The notes below the pieces were generated by a model. The model did not search any database. It worked only from the letters and a program-made list of their open reading frames with translations, and was not told the DNA's origin. A program made the position numbers and the translations under genes. A stretch of 64,000 bases of DNA from Faucicola mancuniensis (GTDB lineage: Bacteria; Pseudomonadota; Gammaproteobacteria; Pseudomonadales; Moraxellaceae), in NCBI RefSeq assembly GCF_046523945.1, contig NZ_CP171363.1:744001-808000 (forward strand), written 5' to 3'. Positions 44,170 to 54,379 of the stretch are shown here, piece by piece (positions within the stretch are counted from its first letter, which is position 1; each line of letters opens with the position of its first letter).

Positions 44170-47040
44170 TTATTCTGCAATACCTAACGCATCATGCACA
44201 ACTTTTTTCTGTTGGGCGGCGTGCATTTGTGCCGAACCTGCCGCAGGGGCTGCTGATGGCATACGAGCCACAGGCTCAAGCAACAAGGCTTTGGTTGGGC
44301 GTGTTGCAGGTTTTGGTGGTGCAATCAAGCGGAACAAATGTGGTGCAAGATAGTACCAAGCCCCTTGGTTACGTGGTTCTTCTTGTGTCCACACGATACC
44401 TTCAAGGTTTGGATATTTTGCCACTTCTTCCAAAATACGGGCTTCTGGTAGTGGATATAACTGCTCAATACGCACGATTGCCACGTTTTCAAGATTCAAC
44501 TCACGGCGTTTTTCTAGCAAGTCGTAATACACTTTACCACCACACAACACCAAACGAGTAACTTTGCTGTTGTCCAATTGGTCAATTTCGCTAATCACTG
44601 TTTCAAATTTGCCAGTTGCCAATTCGTCCAACGTAGAAGTTGCCAATTTATGACGTAACAATGATTTTGGCGACATCACGATTAACGGTTTACGTGCTGG
44701 GCGTAATACTTGACGGCGTAATGCGTGGAAAATCTGTGCAGGTGTGGTTGGTGTAATCACTTGCATATTGTCTTCGGCACATAGCTGTAAATAACGCTCT
44801 AAACGTGCTGATGAATGTTCTGGGCCTTGACCTTCATAGCCGTGTGGCAACAACATGGTCAAACCTGATAAACGTTGCCATTTGGTTTCGCCTGATGAGA
44901 TAAATTGGTCAATAACGACTTGCGCACCGTTGGCAAAATCACCAAACTGTGCTTCCCAAATCACCAACGCATTTGGCGTGGTGGTTGAGTAACCATATTC
45001 AAAAGCAAGTACCGCTTCTTCTGATAACAATGAGTTAAAAGTATCAAAACGGGCTTGATTTTCACTGACATTTGTCAATGGAATATACATGCTACCGTCT
45101 TTGATATTGTAAAGCTCTGAATGACGGTGTGAGAATGTACCACGACCCACGTCTTCGCCTGTGATACGCACAGGATAACCCTCATCAACCAATGACGCAT
45201 ATGCCAATGTTTCGGCAGCACCCCAGTTCAATGGCTCTTGACCTGTTTGCATGGCAAGGCGTTGTTCTACCACTTTGGCAACTTGACGTTGTAATTCATA
45301 GCCTTCTGGCATTTGTGCCATTTTTTCGCCATAGGCTTTTAGTTTGTTAATATCAACGCCAGTTTCCCAGTTGTCTTCTAAATCATGACCGATATAAGGT
45401 GTCCAATCTACAAACAATTCTTTGTTTGGCTCATGTACCAATGCACTGGCAACGTAATTACCTTTATCCAAAGACTCACGGTAATTGTCATCATAAGTGG
45501 TCGCATCAGTGCTACTAATCACACTTTCATCTGCCAATTTTTTGGCATAAATTTCACGAGTCGTTGGCAATTTTTTAATCACCGAATACATGAGTGGCTG
45601 GGTCGCTGATGGCTCGTCCGCTTCGTTATGACCGTTACGGCGATAGCAGTACATATCAACAACGATATCTTTGTGGAACTCTTTACGATAATCGTGGGCA
45701 AGCTGTGCGATAAATACCACCGCTTCTGGGTCATCACCATTTACATGGAAAATCGGTGCATGAACCATTTTTGCCACGTCTGTACAATATTCAGTTGAAC
45801 GAGCGTCTTCAATACGGCTGGTGGTAAAGCCCACTTGGTTGTTAATGACAATGTGCAAAGTACCGCCTGTTGCATAGGCACGAGTTTGCGACATTTGGAA
45901 GGTTTCTTGATTTACGCCTTGACCTGCAAAAGCAGCATCACCATGTACCACGATTGGCAATACGGTATTACCTGTGGTGTCATTACGGCGAACTTGTCTT
46001 GCACGCACTGAACCAATCAGCACAGGCGATACAATCTCAAGGTGCGATGGGTTAAAGGCAAGTGCCAAATGTGCTTCGCCACCCGGTGTCATCACATTTG
46101 AGCTAAAGCCATTGTGATATTTTACGTCACCAGACCCAATGGTTGGTTGTTTTTTACCATCAAATTCATCAAACAAATCTTTTGGATTTTTACCCAAAAT
46201 ATTCACAAGCAAATTCAAACGCCCACGGTGAGCCATACCGATGACCATCTCTTGTGTGCCGTTTTCGCCCGCACGTTGAATCATCTCATGTACCATCGGA
46301 ATAAAGCTTTCACCACCTTCCAAACCAAAACGTTTGACACCTGTATATTTACGAGCCAAATATTTTTCTAAACCTTCAGCAGCGGTCAAACGCTCAAGGA
46401 TTGATTTACGTTTTTCGTTGTCAAATTTGATAAAACCATGATTTTGTTCAAGATATTTTTCAATCCATGCTTTTTCGGTCGCTGTGGTAACGTGCATATA
46501 CTCTGCACCCACGCTACCACAATACACACGTTGTAGAATCTCAATAATCTCACGCAACGTCGCTTTGTCTTTACCAATATTTAAATCATTAGTCGGATAA
46601 ACGGTATCCAAATCCGCCTCTGACAAGCCATGATACGCCAAAGTCAGCTCTTCTGCCTCTGGGCGAGCCATCAATCCCAATGGGTCAAGATTGGCATGGC
46701 GATGTCCACGACGGCGATAACTGGTGATTAAATTTTGCACACCCATTTGATTTTGGCTATATTTGCTCAACTCATCAGGGCTACAGCTACCGCCAACATT
46801 GACGGTTACTTTGCTTGCAGTGGTGTTACGAGCCAACAATAAAAATTGGTCTTGAATGGCATGGTGTAACGCATTTTTGTCATCATCTTTGGCAAATTGC
46901 TCAAAATATGGCAAATATTTTTCATCAACGCTCGTTGGGTCTTGTAAAAAATCTTCGTACAAAGATTCAAGGTACACCGCATTATCAGCTGACAGTTCAG
47001 TAAACTGATGTGCAATATTGGAAGAATTTTTGGTGCTCAT
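44170..47040 (-). CDS. sucA: 2-oxoglutarate dehydrogenase E1 component
   Basis: 956 residues from the ATG at 47040 (MSTKNSSNIAHQF). The thiamine-diphosphate enzyme motifs are visible: IGMAHRGRLNLLVNILGK, HGDAAFAGQGVNQETFQMS, and the pyrimidine domain EDVGRGTFSHRHSEL, EFGYSTTTPNALVIWEAQFGDFANGAQV. It decarboxylates 2-oxoglutarate. It is separated from sdhB by a terminator hairpin, so it has its own promoter in 47041-47240 or is fed by read-through. Confidence 0.98.
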   Translation of the reverse strand: MSTKNSSNIAHQFTELSADNAVYLESLYEDFLQDPTSVDEKYLPYFEQFAKDDDKNALHHAIQDQFLLLARNTTASKVTVNVGGSCSPDELSKYSQNQMGVQNLITSYRRRGHRHANLDPLGLMARPEAEELTLAYHGLSEADLDTVYPTNDLNIGKDKATLREIIEILQRVYCGSVGAEYMHVTTATEKAWIEKYLEQNHGFIKFDNEKRKSILERLTAAEGLEKYLARKYTGVKRFGLEGGESFIPMVHEMIQRAGENGTQEMVIGMAHRGRLNLLVNILGKNPKDLFDEFDGKKQPTIGSGDVKYHNGFSSNVMTPGGEAHLALAFNPSHLEIVSPVLIGSVRARQVRRNDTTGNTVLPIVVHGDAAFAGQGVNQETFQMSQTRAYATGGTLHIVINNQVGFTTSRIEDARSTEYCTDVAKMVHAPIFHVNGDDPEAVVFIAQLAHDYRKEFHKDIVVDMYCYRRNGHNEADEPSATQPLMYSVIKKLPTTREIYAKKLADESVISSTDATTYDDNYRESLDKGNYVASALVHEPNKELFVDWTPYIGHDLEDNWETGVDINKLKAYGEKMAQMPEGYELQRQVAKVVEQRLAMQTGQEPLNWGAAETLAYASLVDEGYPVRITGEDVGRGTFSHRHSELYNIKDGSMYIPLTNVSENQARFDTFNSLLSEEAVLAFEYGYSTTTPNALVIWEAQFGDFANGAQVVIDQFISSGETKWQRLSGLTMLLPHGYEGQGPEHSSARLERYLQLCAEDNMQVITPTTPAQIFHALRRQVLRPARKPLIVMSPKSLLRHKLATSTLDELATGKFETVISEIDQLDNSKVTRLVLCGGKVYYDLLEKRRELNLENVAIVRIEQLYPLPEARILEEVAKYPNLEGIVWTQEEPRNQGAWYYLAPHLFRLIAPPKPATRPTKALLLEPVARMPSAAPAAGSAQMHAAQQKKVVHDALGIAE

Positions 47041-47240
47041 TATCATACTCTGCTTTTAATCAAAAGGGTTAAAAAACTATCCATAACTGACAAAAAAATT
47101 CAATGATTTTTATGCACAAAAATTGACTTAAAAGTCAAACTTTTATAAAAATCATAAAATGATGCTATTATAACATTCTTTGACAAAAAAAAGACGGTTA
47201 ATTTTACAATTCTTTGCATTTCTTTGTATTAAAAATGCAA

Positions 47241-47276
47241 AAAAAACACCCTGCCAACTTGCAAGGTGTTTTTTAT
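47241..47276 (-). terminator. Rho-independent terminator after sdhB
   Basis: AAAAAACACC ... GGTGTTTTTT with inner pairs TTGC/GCAA lies 18 bp past the sdhB stop on the minus strand. Confidence 0.8.
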
Positions 47277-47293
47277 TGTCAATACGAACAGAT

Positions 47294-48004
47294 TTAGCCT
47301 GCACGGCTTAGCAGCATACCACGGATATGACCGATGGCTTTGGTTGGGTTCAAGCCTTTTGGACAAACGTTTACGCAGTTCATAATACCACGACAACGGA
47401 ACAAGCTAAATGGATCGTCAAGACGCTCCAAACGCTCTTTGGTATCAGTATCACGGCTGTCAATGATAAAACGATAACCATTTAACAAGGCTGATGGACC
47501 TAAGAATTTGTCAGGATTCCACCAGAATGATGGGCATGACGTTGAACAGCACGCACACAAGATACATTCGTATAAGCCATTTAACTTTTCACGGTCTTCT
47601 GGTGATTGTAAACGCTCGGTTGGTGGTGCTGGTTGGTCATTAATCAAATATGGGTGAACTTTTTCGTATTGGGCATAAAATTGGTTCATATCCACGACCA
47701 AATCACGAATCACAGGCAAACCTGGTAAAGGACGCAAGGTGATTTTGTTTGGTAACGTGTTCATGTTAATCAAACATGACAAACCATTTTTGCCGTTGAT
47801 GTTCATACCATCAGAGCCACAAATCCCTTCACGGCATGAACGGCGAAAACTTAACGTTTCGTCTTGTTTCTTTAGACGTACCAATACGTCAAGTAACATA
47901 CGGTCTGAGTCTAATAGCTCAATTTCGTATGTTTGCATTCTTGGGGCTGCGTCCTTATCAGGGTCGTAGCGAAAAATCTCAATGGTGCGAGTGCCTCGGC
48001 TCAT
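47294..48004 (-). CDS. sdhB: Succinate dehydrogenase iron-sulfur subunit
   Basis: About 236 residues from the ATG at 48004 (MSRGTRTIEIFRYDPD), which has a GGAG site nine bases upstream; the longer frame lacks one. Three cluster motifs are present: CREGICGSDGMNINGKNGLSCL (2Fe-2S), CILCACCSTSCPSFWW (4Fe-4S) and CRGIMNCVNVCPKGLNP (3Fe-4S). It passes electrons from SdhA to quinone. Confidence 0.97.
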   Translation of the reverse strand: MSRGTRTIEIFRYDPDKDAAPRMQTYEIELLDSDRMLLDVLVRLKKQDETLSFRRSCREGICGSDGMNINGKNGLSCLINMNTLPNKITLRPLPGLPVIRDLVVDMNQFYAQYEKVHPYLINDQPAPPTERLQSPEDREKLNGLYECILCACCSTSCPSFWWNPDKFLGPSALLNGYRFIIDSRDTDTKERLERLDDPFSLFRCRGIMNCVNVCPKGLNPTKAIGHIRGMLLSRAG

Positions 48005-48127
48005 ATTGCTAAACTCCACACGGTATTTATTTTTCAATAAATAACATTTTTAATTTAATTGTTAATTTTGTAAAAAGCGGGGGTATTATACCCCACTTTT
48101 TGATTATTTTTAAACCTTAGTTAGACC

Positions 48128-49981
48128 TTAGAATGTACGAACTTTTGGCTCTACATAATCCACGGTCAAAGGACTTTTACGAACTGGTTTGTAGATGACT
48201 TTGTTGCCTTCTGAATACCAAACGGTGTGTTTCATCCACTCTTTGTCATTACGTCCAAGTGGTGCAACTGGGTCATTTTCATCACGTTCATAGTCAAGCA
48301 CTGAGTGAGCCCCACGACATTCGTGGCGTAATGACGCAGAAATCATGGTCGCTTTTGCCACTTCGTATAGGTTTTCAACTTCTAGGGCTTCAATACGGGC
48401 GGTGTTAAATACTTGTGATTTGTCCACCAATTGTACTTGTTTGACTTTTTCTTCTAATGCCAAGATTTTTTTGACACCTTCGTCCATTGACGCTTGGGTA
48501 CGGAATACCCCTGCGTGTTGTTGCATGGTACGGCGGATTTCGTCAGCTACGTCTTGTGCGTTTAGACCACCTGTTGAATTTTGTAGTTTGTTTAAACGTG
48601 CCAATGTTTTGTCTAACACATTTGGGGCAAGTGGTGCATAGTCTGAACGGTCAGCGGCATGGAACTCATCAATGATGTGTTGCCCTGCTGCACGACCAAA
48701 TACAACCAAATCAAGCAATGAGTTTGTACCCAAACGGTTCGCACCATGTACCGATACGCACGAACATTCGCCAATCGCATACAAGCCTTTGACGATGGTT
48801 TGCTCAGCGTATAGACCGTCTGCGTCTGTGCCTGCTTCAAGGTTTGGTTTTACCACTTGACCGTGAATGTTAGTCGGAATACCGCCCATTTGGTAGTGAA
48901 TGGTTGGCACAACTGGAATTGGCTCTTTGGTAATGTCCACATTCGCAAAGTTTTTACCAATTTCATACACCGATGGCAAACGTTTCATGATGGTTTCCAC
49001 GCCCAAGTGGGTCATATCAAGCACCACATAGTCACCGTTAGGACCACAACCACGACCTTCTTTAATCTCTTGGTCCATAGAACGAGAAACGAAGTCACGT
49101 GGGGCTAAGTCTTTTAAGGTTGGGGCATAGCGTTCCATAAAGGCTTCGCCATCTTTGTTACGAAGTAACGCACCTTCACCACGACAACCTTCGGTCAATA
49201 ACACGCCTGCACCTGCCACGCCTGTTGGGTGGAATTGCCAGAACTCCATGTCTTGCAATGGAATACCTGCCCGCACCGCCATGCCCAAGCCATCGCCTGT
49301 GTTAATAAAGGCATTGGTTGAAGCGGCAAAAATACGACCCGCACCACCTGTTGCCAAAACAGTTGTTTTTGATTGGAAAACTGCCACACGACCTGTTTCT
49401 TGCTCCAACGCAATCACACCGTTGATATTACCGTCTTCATCTTTTACCAAATCCAACGCAATCCACTCAATATAAAACTGTGTGCCTTGCTCAAGATTTT
49501 TTTGATAAAGGGTATGTAATAGAGCGTGTCCTGTACGGTCAGCCGCCGCACACGCACGTTGTACCGCTTTTTCGCCATAGTTGGCAGTATGTCCGCCGAA
49601 TGGACGCTGATAAATCGTACCGTCCGCATTACGGTCAAACGGCATACCCATGTGTTCTAGCTCATACACCACTTTTGGGGCTTCACGACACATATATTCA
49701 ATCGCATCTTGGTCACCTAACCAGTCAGAACCCTTGATGGTGTCATAAAAGTGAAAATGCCAGTTATCATTACTCATATTACCCAAAGACGCACCAATAC
49801 CACCTTGTGCCGCCACTGTGTGCGAACGGGTTGGGAAAACCTTGGTAATTACAGCGACATTCATACCGCCACGAGCCAACTGTAACGATGCTCGCATACC
49901 AGAGCCACCGCCACCCACAATCACCGCATCAAAATTGAGTGTTTGGATATTGCTAATGGTATTATCTTGTTTTGTAGCCAT
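48128..49981 (-). CDS. sdhA: Succinate dehydrogenase flavoprotein subunit
   Basis: 617 residues. The FAD motif VIVGGGGSGMRASLQLARGG, the covalent-flavin region RSHTVAAQGGIGASLGN, and the active-site segments GGHTANYGEKAVQRACAAADRTGHALLHTLYQ and DLAPRDFVSRSMDQEI are visible. The C-terminal RGAHSVLDYERDENDP is typical. Part of sdhCDAB on the minus strand. Confidence 0.98.
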   Translation of the reverse strand: MATKQDNTISNIQTLNFDAVIVGGGGSGMRASLQLARGGMNVAVITKVFPTRSHTVAAQGGIGASLGNMSNDNWHFHFYDTIKGSDWLGDQDAIEYMCREAPKVVYELEHMGMPFDRNADGTIYQRPFGGHTANYGEKAVQRACAAADRTGHALLHTLYQKNLEQGTQFYIEWIALDLVKDEDGNINGVIALEQETGRVAVFQSKTTVLATGGAGRIFAASTNAFINTGDGLGMAVRAGIPLQDMEFWQFHPTGVAGAGVLLTEGCRGEGALLRNKDGEAFMERYAPTLKDLAPRDFVSRSMDQEIKEGRGCGPNGDYVVLDMTHLGVETIMKRLPSVYEIGKNFANVDITKEPIPVVPTIHYQMGGIPTNIHGQVVKPNLEAGTDADGLYAEQTIVKGLYAIGECSCVSVHGANRLGTNSLLDLVVFGRAAGQHIIDEFHAADRSDYAPLAPNVLDKTLARLNKLQNSTGGLNAQDVADEIRRTMQQHAGVFRTQASMDEGVKKILALEEKVKQVQLVDKSQVFNTARIEALEVENLYEVAKATMISASLRHECRGAHSVLDYERDENDPVAPLGRNDKEWMKHTVWYSEGNKVIYKPVRKSPLTVDYVEPKVRTF

Positions 49982-50059
49982 TGCTAAAATTCCTACCTAT
50001 TTTACAAAAGATAACTTTTGTTTATAAATTTAGTATTAAATGAAATGTGATTTAATCAA

Positions 50060-50395
50060 TTAAAAGAAAATCATCACGCCCCAGAACAAATAAACGATAA
50101 CTGCAATAATCATCGCCGACTGAAGCACAAAACGTAAGCCACCTGATTTGACATAATCAGTAAACACCGTCCACATACCTACCCAAGCGTGTCCCACCAA
50201 AGACAACATCGCAAGCAAAGTAAACAGACGCATTGGCAAACTTAACATAAAACCACGCCACAATTCAAACGTTGGCTGATGGGTCAAAAACCACACCAAC
50301 ATCACCACAGCATACGCGGCTAAAACCACCGCACTAATACGTTGTACGACCCAATCTCTTGAGCCTGAGCCAGTTAAACCAGTTGCACTTTTCAT
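50060..50395 (-). CDS. sdhD: Succinate dehydrogenase membrane anchor subunit D
   Basis: 111 residues from the ATG at 50395 (MKSATGLTGSGSRDWVVQRISAVVLAAYAVVML), which overlaps the sdhC stop (TAATG). Three membrane helices are present, and RDWVVQR plus HAWVGMWTVFTDYVK match SdhD heme/quinone-site regions. It anchors the catalytic subunits. Confidence 0.93.
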   Translation of the reverse strand: MKSATGLTGSGSRDWVVQRISAVVLAAYAVVMLVWFLTHQPTFELWRGFMLSLPMRLFTLLAMLSLVGHAWVGMWTVFTDYVKSGGLRFVLQSAMIIAVIVYLFWGVMIFF

Positions 50396-50787
50396 TAGAA
50401 CATCACCCATACAAATGAACCCACGACCCAAATCGCCGCAAGTACAAAGCCAATAATTGTCGCTGTGCGACCACTGTTCAACTCTTCATTCATGCCCATA
50501 TCGGCAAATAAATGTTTCATACCCATCACAAAGTGATAACCTAGGGCAGCCACAAATACCCACGCCAAAAACTTAACCAACATATTATTAAAAATCTGGT
50601 CAAATCCCTCAGGGGTTGCTAAAGAGGTTTGAAAAATGTACAACACAACAGGTACTAACAAAAACAGCACCACACCAGAAACACGGTGCGTAATAGAAGC
50701 CATCGCAATCGGGTTTTTTGAATTTACCTCAATTACATGACCAAGGGGTAAAACGACAGGTCTTCGGTTGCTTTTCACAGCGGGCAT
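50395..50787 (-). CDS. sdhC: Succinate dehydrogenase cytochrome b556 subunit C
   Basis: 130 residues with three membrane helices. The motif SITHRVSGVVLFLLVPVVLYIF and the heme ligand region YHFVMGMKHLFADMG are typical of SdhC. First gene of the sdhCDAB operon, divergent from gltA. Confidence 0.95.
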   Translation of the reverse strand: MPAVKSNRRPVVLPLGHVIEVNSKNPIAMASITHRVSGVVLFLLVPVVLYIFQTSLATPEGFDQIFNNMLVKFLAWVFVAALGYHFVMGMKHLFADMGMNEELNSGRTATIIGFVLAAIWVVGSFVWVMF

Positions 50788-51258
50788 CCTTTAATCTTTA
50801 ATCATGAAAAGGAATAGCTAGCGTACTTTAGCTTTTCTCAAAATAAATTGACAAAAAACCACTAATAACTTATCTTTATCAGGATAAAAATAAATTATTA
50901 ATGATTGTGTGCTAAAGCTAGCCACCATAAATTTTTGTTAATTATAAAAGGCTTTGCTTACAAATACAAACAAAAACAACAAAAAACTTCAATTTCTTAG
51001 TAATATTTCATAACAAAATGTCAATTATTTATAAAACTTATCAAATTTACCAACAAACGTTCTAAATTTTGTAGATTTTTAACAAATTTGCGAAATTTGA
51101 CAAAAAACTCTTTTACTTTTTTGTTAAAATACTGTTAATATAGCATAGCAATGATAAGCTTATCCAACCGCCAATCATAAATAATATTATGGATATCCCT
51201 ACAAATGGGTTTGTTAAATGTGATTGGCTTTCTTTTACCATGTTATGAGGACAACAAT
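50788..51258. promoter_or_regulatory. Divergent control region between sdhC and gltA
   Basis: 470 bp without a gene. AT-rich; must hold the promoters of both sdhCDAB and gltA. A separated inverted repeat, GCTAGCGTACTTTAGC (about 50818-50833) against GCTAAAGCTAGC (about 50911-50922), flanks ~80 bp near sdhC. A sequence TTGTTAAAATACTG...TATAGC near 51121-51145 is a possible gltA promoter. The gltA ribosome site GAGG is at 51247-51250. Confidence 0.45.
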
Positions 51259-52536
51259 ATGTCAGATAATAAATTATCACTGAATGTGAACGGTACCAAC
51301 TACGACTTGCCTGTTACGGAAGGCACGCTAGGCAACCCTGTTGCGGATATTACCGCATTAGCAAAAGAAGGTTTTTGGTCGTTTGATCCAGGTTTCATGG
51401 CAACTGCCGCTTGCGAATCAAAAATAACCTTTATTGATGGCAACAAAGGTATCTTGTTACATCGTGGCTACCCAATTGAACAATTGGCAGAAAAAGCAGA
51501 ATATTTAGAAGTGGCTTATGCGTTAATTCATGGCGAATTACCAAATGCTGAGCAAAAAGCGGACTTTTATGACAAAATCAGCAAGCATTCTATGGTAAAC
51601 GACCAATTGCGTAAATTCTTTGAAGGTTTCCGCCGTGACGCTCACCCAATGGCGATTATGGTTGGTGTGATGGGTGCGTTATCAGCGTTTTATCACAATA
51701 ACTTAGACGTAAGCAAACAAGACCACCGTGAATATACAGCGATTCGTTTGATTTCAAAAGTGCCTACCATTGCGGCAATGTCTTACAAATACAGCCAAGG
51801 TCAGCCTTTTACTTACCCACGCAATGACTTAAGCTATGCTGAAAACTTCCTACACATGATGTTTGCAACGCCAGCAGACGTAAACTACAAAGTAAACCCA
51901 ATCCACGCCAAAGCGATGGATAAAATCTTTACTTTGCACGCAGACCACGAACAAAATGCATCTACCTCAACCGTGCGTCTAGTCGGTTCTACTGGTGCAA
52001 ATCCTTATGCGTGTATTTCAGCAGGTATCGCAGCATTGTGGGGACCAGCTCACGGCGGTGCGAACGAAGCAGTGTTAAAAATGCTTGATGAAATCGGCAG
52101 TGTAGAACACGTTGAAGAGTTTATGGAAAAAGTAAAACGTAAAGAAGTCAAATTGATGGGCTTTGGACACCGTGTTTACAAAAACTTTGACCCACGTGCC
52201 AAAGTCATGAAAGAAACCTGTGATGAAGTATTGGGCGAATTGGGTATCAAAGACCCACAACTAGAGCTTGCGATGAAACTTGAGCAAATCGCCTTGAACG
52301 ACCCGTACTTCAAAGAGCGTAACCTATACCCTAACGTAGATTTCTACTCAGGCATTATCCTAAAAGCTATAGGTATCCCAACGTCAATGTTCACCGTAAT
52401 CTTTGCGTTGGCTCGTACCTCTGGTTGGATTAGCCACTGGTTAGAAATGCACTCAGCACCTTACAAAATCGGTCGTCCACGTCAGTTATATACTGGTCCT
52501 GTACAACGTGATTTTGTACCTGTTGAAAAACGCTAA
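51259..52536 (+). CDS. gltA: Citrate synthase
   Basis: 425 residues from the ATG at 51259 (MSDNKLSLNVNGTNYDLPV), which has GAGG at the right distance; the upstream extension is not citrate-synthase-like. Catalytic segments GPAHGGANEAVLKML, GFGHRVYKNFDPRAKVMKE and NVDFYSGIILKAIG are present. The length and N-terminal domain are those of the hexameric, NADH-sensitive Gram-negative type. It is followed by a strong terminator. Confidence 0.98.
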   Translation: MSDNKLSLNVNGTNYDLPVTEGTLGNPVADITALAKEGFWSFDPGFMATAACESKITFIDGNKGILLHRGYPIEQLAEKAEYLEVAYALIHGELPNAEQKADFYDKISKHSMVNDQLRKFFEGFRRDAHPMAIMVGVMGALSAFYHNNLDVSKQDHREYTAIRLISKVPTIAAMSYKYSQGQPFTYPRNDLSYAENFLHMMFATPADVNYKVNPIHAKAMDKIFTLHADHEQNASTSTVRLVGSTGANPYACISAGIAALWGPAHGGANEAVLKMLDEIGSVEHVEEFMEKVKRKEVKLMGFGHRVYKNFDPRAKVMKETCDEVLGELGIKDPQLELAMKLEQIALNDPYFKERNLYPNVDFYSGIILKAIGIPTSMFTVIFALARTSGWISHWLEMHSAPYKIGRPRQLYTGPVQRDFVPVEKR

Positions 52537-52590
52537 TATTTTAAAATGTTTGACAATTTTTAAATTTGTTAAAGTTTTAAAAAAAAGCCA

Positions 52591-52622
52591 AAAATCCCAG
52601 TCATCTGATTGGGATTTTTTGT
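52591..52622 (+). terminator. Rho-independent terminator after gltA
   Basis: AAAATCCCA ... TGGGATTTTTT hairpin, 55 bp downstream of the stop. Confidence 0.85.
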
Positions 52623-52702
52623 TTGGTTAAAATAAACTTATTTTCATTCATCAAAAAATAACCGTGTTACAATGGACTGTTTTTTTAATTTCAAGGTTAT
52701 TT

Positions 52703-53193
52703 ATGCCACCCCTATCCCAAACCCAAAAAATGTGGCTGATTGTGTTTATCGGTGCGACTATTTTGTTAATCACGTCTGGTATTCGCCTGTCGCTGGGTTT
52801 GTTTGTCAAACCGATTGTCAGTAGCAGCGATATTGACATCAAACAAATCAGCTTTGCCCTAGCCATCACCCAACTGATGTGGGGCGTATCGCAACCGATT
52901 AAAGGGGCGTTGGCAGACCGTTATGGGGCTTGGTGTGTGTTGTTCGGTGGGACATTGTTGCTCGCTGTTGGTTGTTTGGCTGTTCCACAGTTTATCAGCG
53001 TGTTTGGTTTAGTCATCAGGTTGGCGGATTTTTTGGGGCGTATTTGGGCGGTTTAACGATTGATAAATTTGGCAATTATCAATATATGTGGTATGCGGAT
53101 ATGGTGCTTGCGACGTTGACGGCGGTGCTAAATTTGCCAATCCAAGAGCCAAAAATTGACAAAAATAGGCACAATAAAAAACCATGCGTTTAA
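52703..53193 (+). pseudogene. Major-facilitator transporter, internally deleted
   Basis: Starts MPPLSQTQKMWLIVFIGATILLITSGIRLSLGLFVKPIV and includes the loop motif PIKGALADRYGAWCVL, so the first four helices of an MFS permease are present. After SVFGLVI the sequence jumps, one frame off, to HQVGGFFGAYLGGLTIDKFGNYQYMWYADMVL, which is the last helix region of such a protein. About 200 residues are missing at 53015-53025. Not functional. Confidence 0.82.
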
Positions 53194-53206
53194 CATGGTT
53201 TTTTAT
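53176..53206 (-). terminator. Terminator after infC
   Basis: AAAAAACCATG ... CATGGTTTTTT hairpin, 17 bp beyond the infC stop on the minus strand. Confidence 0.8.
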
Positions 53207-53222
53207 CAAAGTATTTTAAAAC

Positions 53223-53744
53223 TTATTTTTTCTTGGCTGGACCTAATAACATGCCCATTTGGCGGCCTTCAACCTTTGGTTGTTGCTCAACATTACCAAT
53301 GTCTGTGGTATCAGCGATGACTTTTTCAAGTTGCTGTAAGCCGATTTGTTGGTGAGCCATTTCACGACCACGAAAGCGGATAGTCACTTTCACTTTGTCT
53401 TGGTCTTCCAAAAACTCACGGATTTTACGCAGTTTGACTTGGTAGTCGGCTTCTTCTGTACCCGGACGCAGTTTTATTTCTTTTAGTTGCGTTTGTTTTT
53501 GGTTCTTTTTGGCTTCTTTGGCTTTTTGTTTTTGCTCGTACAGATATTTTTTGTAGTCCATCACTTTACAAACAGGTGGTTTGGCATCTGACACGATTTC
53601 AACTAAGTCAAGGTTAGATTCTCGTGCGGTAGCAAGTGCGGTTTTTAAATCAACAATGCCAACTTGTTCGCCATCGGCTTTGACTAGGCGGACTTCTTTT
53701 GCACGGATTTCTTCGTTAATGTTTAAACGGTTTGACGGTTTAAT
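53223..53744 (-). CDS. infC: Translation initiation factor IF-3
   Basis: 173 residues starting with the rare AUU codon at 53744 (KPSNRLNINEEIRAKEVRLV), preceded by AGGAG eight bases upstream. The AUU start is known for infC in other bacteria and underlies autoregulation by IF-3. The frame from the first ATG/GTG would lose the whole N-terminal domain. The C-terminal domain KEIKLRPGTEEADYQVKLRKIREFLEDQDKVKVTIRFRGREMAHQ is intact. rpmI and rplT, commonly next, are not downstream. Confidence 0.95.
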   Translation of the reverse strand: MKPSNRLNINEEIRAKEVRLVKADGEQVGIVDLKTALATARESNLDLVEIVSDAKPPVCKVMDYKKYLYEQKQKAKEAKKNQKQTQLKEIKLRPGTEEADYQVKLRKIREFLEDQDKVKVTIRFRGREMAHQQIGLQQLEKVIADTTDIGNVEQQPKVEGRQMGMLLGPAKKK

Positions 53745-53861
53745 GGGTAATACTCCTAAAATTTTTGTGGAATTTTTATTTTACTCAAGTTTTTGTTAAG
53801 TTACAAGTTTATTTTGTTAAAAGACAAATAAAAAAAAGACAAACTTGAAAAAATTATTTGA

Positions 53862-54242
53862 TTAAAAATCATAAGCACAAATCTTCATATCCACATAATC
53901 ATATCCGTCTGGATAGCCAAGTATTTTAAAGCTATATTTGCCAGTGGTATCCGTTCCCCACTGCCACTCGGTATCTTCGCTATCATGGTAATTTTCTAAC
54001 GTACGACCTTTTGGCGTTTTTACCACGATATTTTTGATATGGTTATTTGTTTGTGGTTCAATGGTTAATAGTTGTCCTTTATTCAAGTAAATGGTAAAGG
54101 TACGGTTTTTAAAATCGCCTGAATAGCTACCGCAGTCGCTACCTTTTGCAAATGCAATGTTGGTAGTTTTTGCCATTGCGGTGGTTGGTAAGGCAGTTGC
54201 GATTGTTAAAACAACGATAGACAATAATGCTTTTGGTTTCAT
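53862..54242 (-). CDS. Small secreted protein, paralogue 1
   Basis: 126 residues. A clear signal peptide (MKPKALLSIVVLTIATALPTTAMA) precedes a ~100-residue, beta-rich mature part starting TTNIAFAKGSDCGSYSGDF, with two Cys (CGS and the final MKICAYDF) that could form a disulfide. It shares the FAKGS-CGS pattern and overall length with the neighbour at 54380-54745. The FAKG...Y.G pattern recalls periplasmic lysozyme-inhibitor-like beta-sandwich proteins, but this is only a guess. Confidence 0.7.
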   Translation of the reverse strand: MKPKALLSIVVLTIATALPTTAMAKTTNIAFAKGSDCGSYSGDFKNRTFTIYLNKGQLLTIEPQTNNHIKNIVVKTPKGRTLENYHDSEDTEWQWGTDTTGKYSFKILGYPDGYDYVDMKICAYDF

Positions 54243-54379
54243 GTTAAATTCCTTGTTAATTAAATGGTTTATATCATTTAATTATTTCACTTTTTTTATT
54301 AAAAATAAAAACAATTGTTTTGTTTTTAATGAAAACTTACTCAATTTCTTGAATGGATTTTTATCAAATCAATCAATTT

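Noticed and set aside
53223..53594. infC starting at the GTG near 53594
   Set aside because: This would remove the IF-3 N-terminal domain, which is fully encoded upstream in the same frame from the AUU at 53744.
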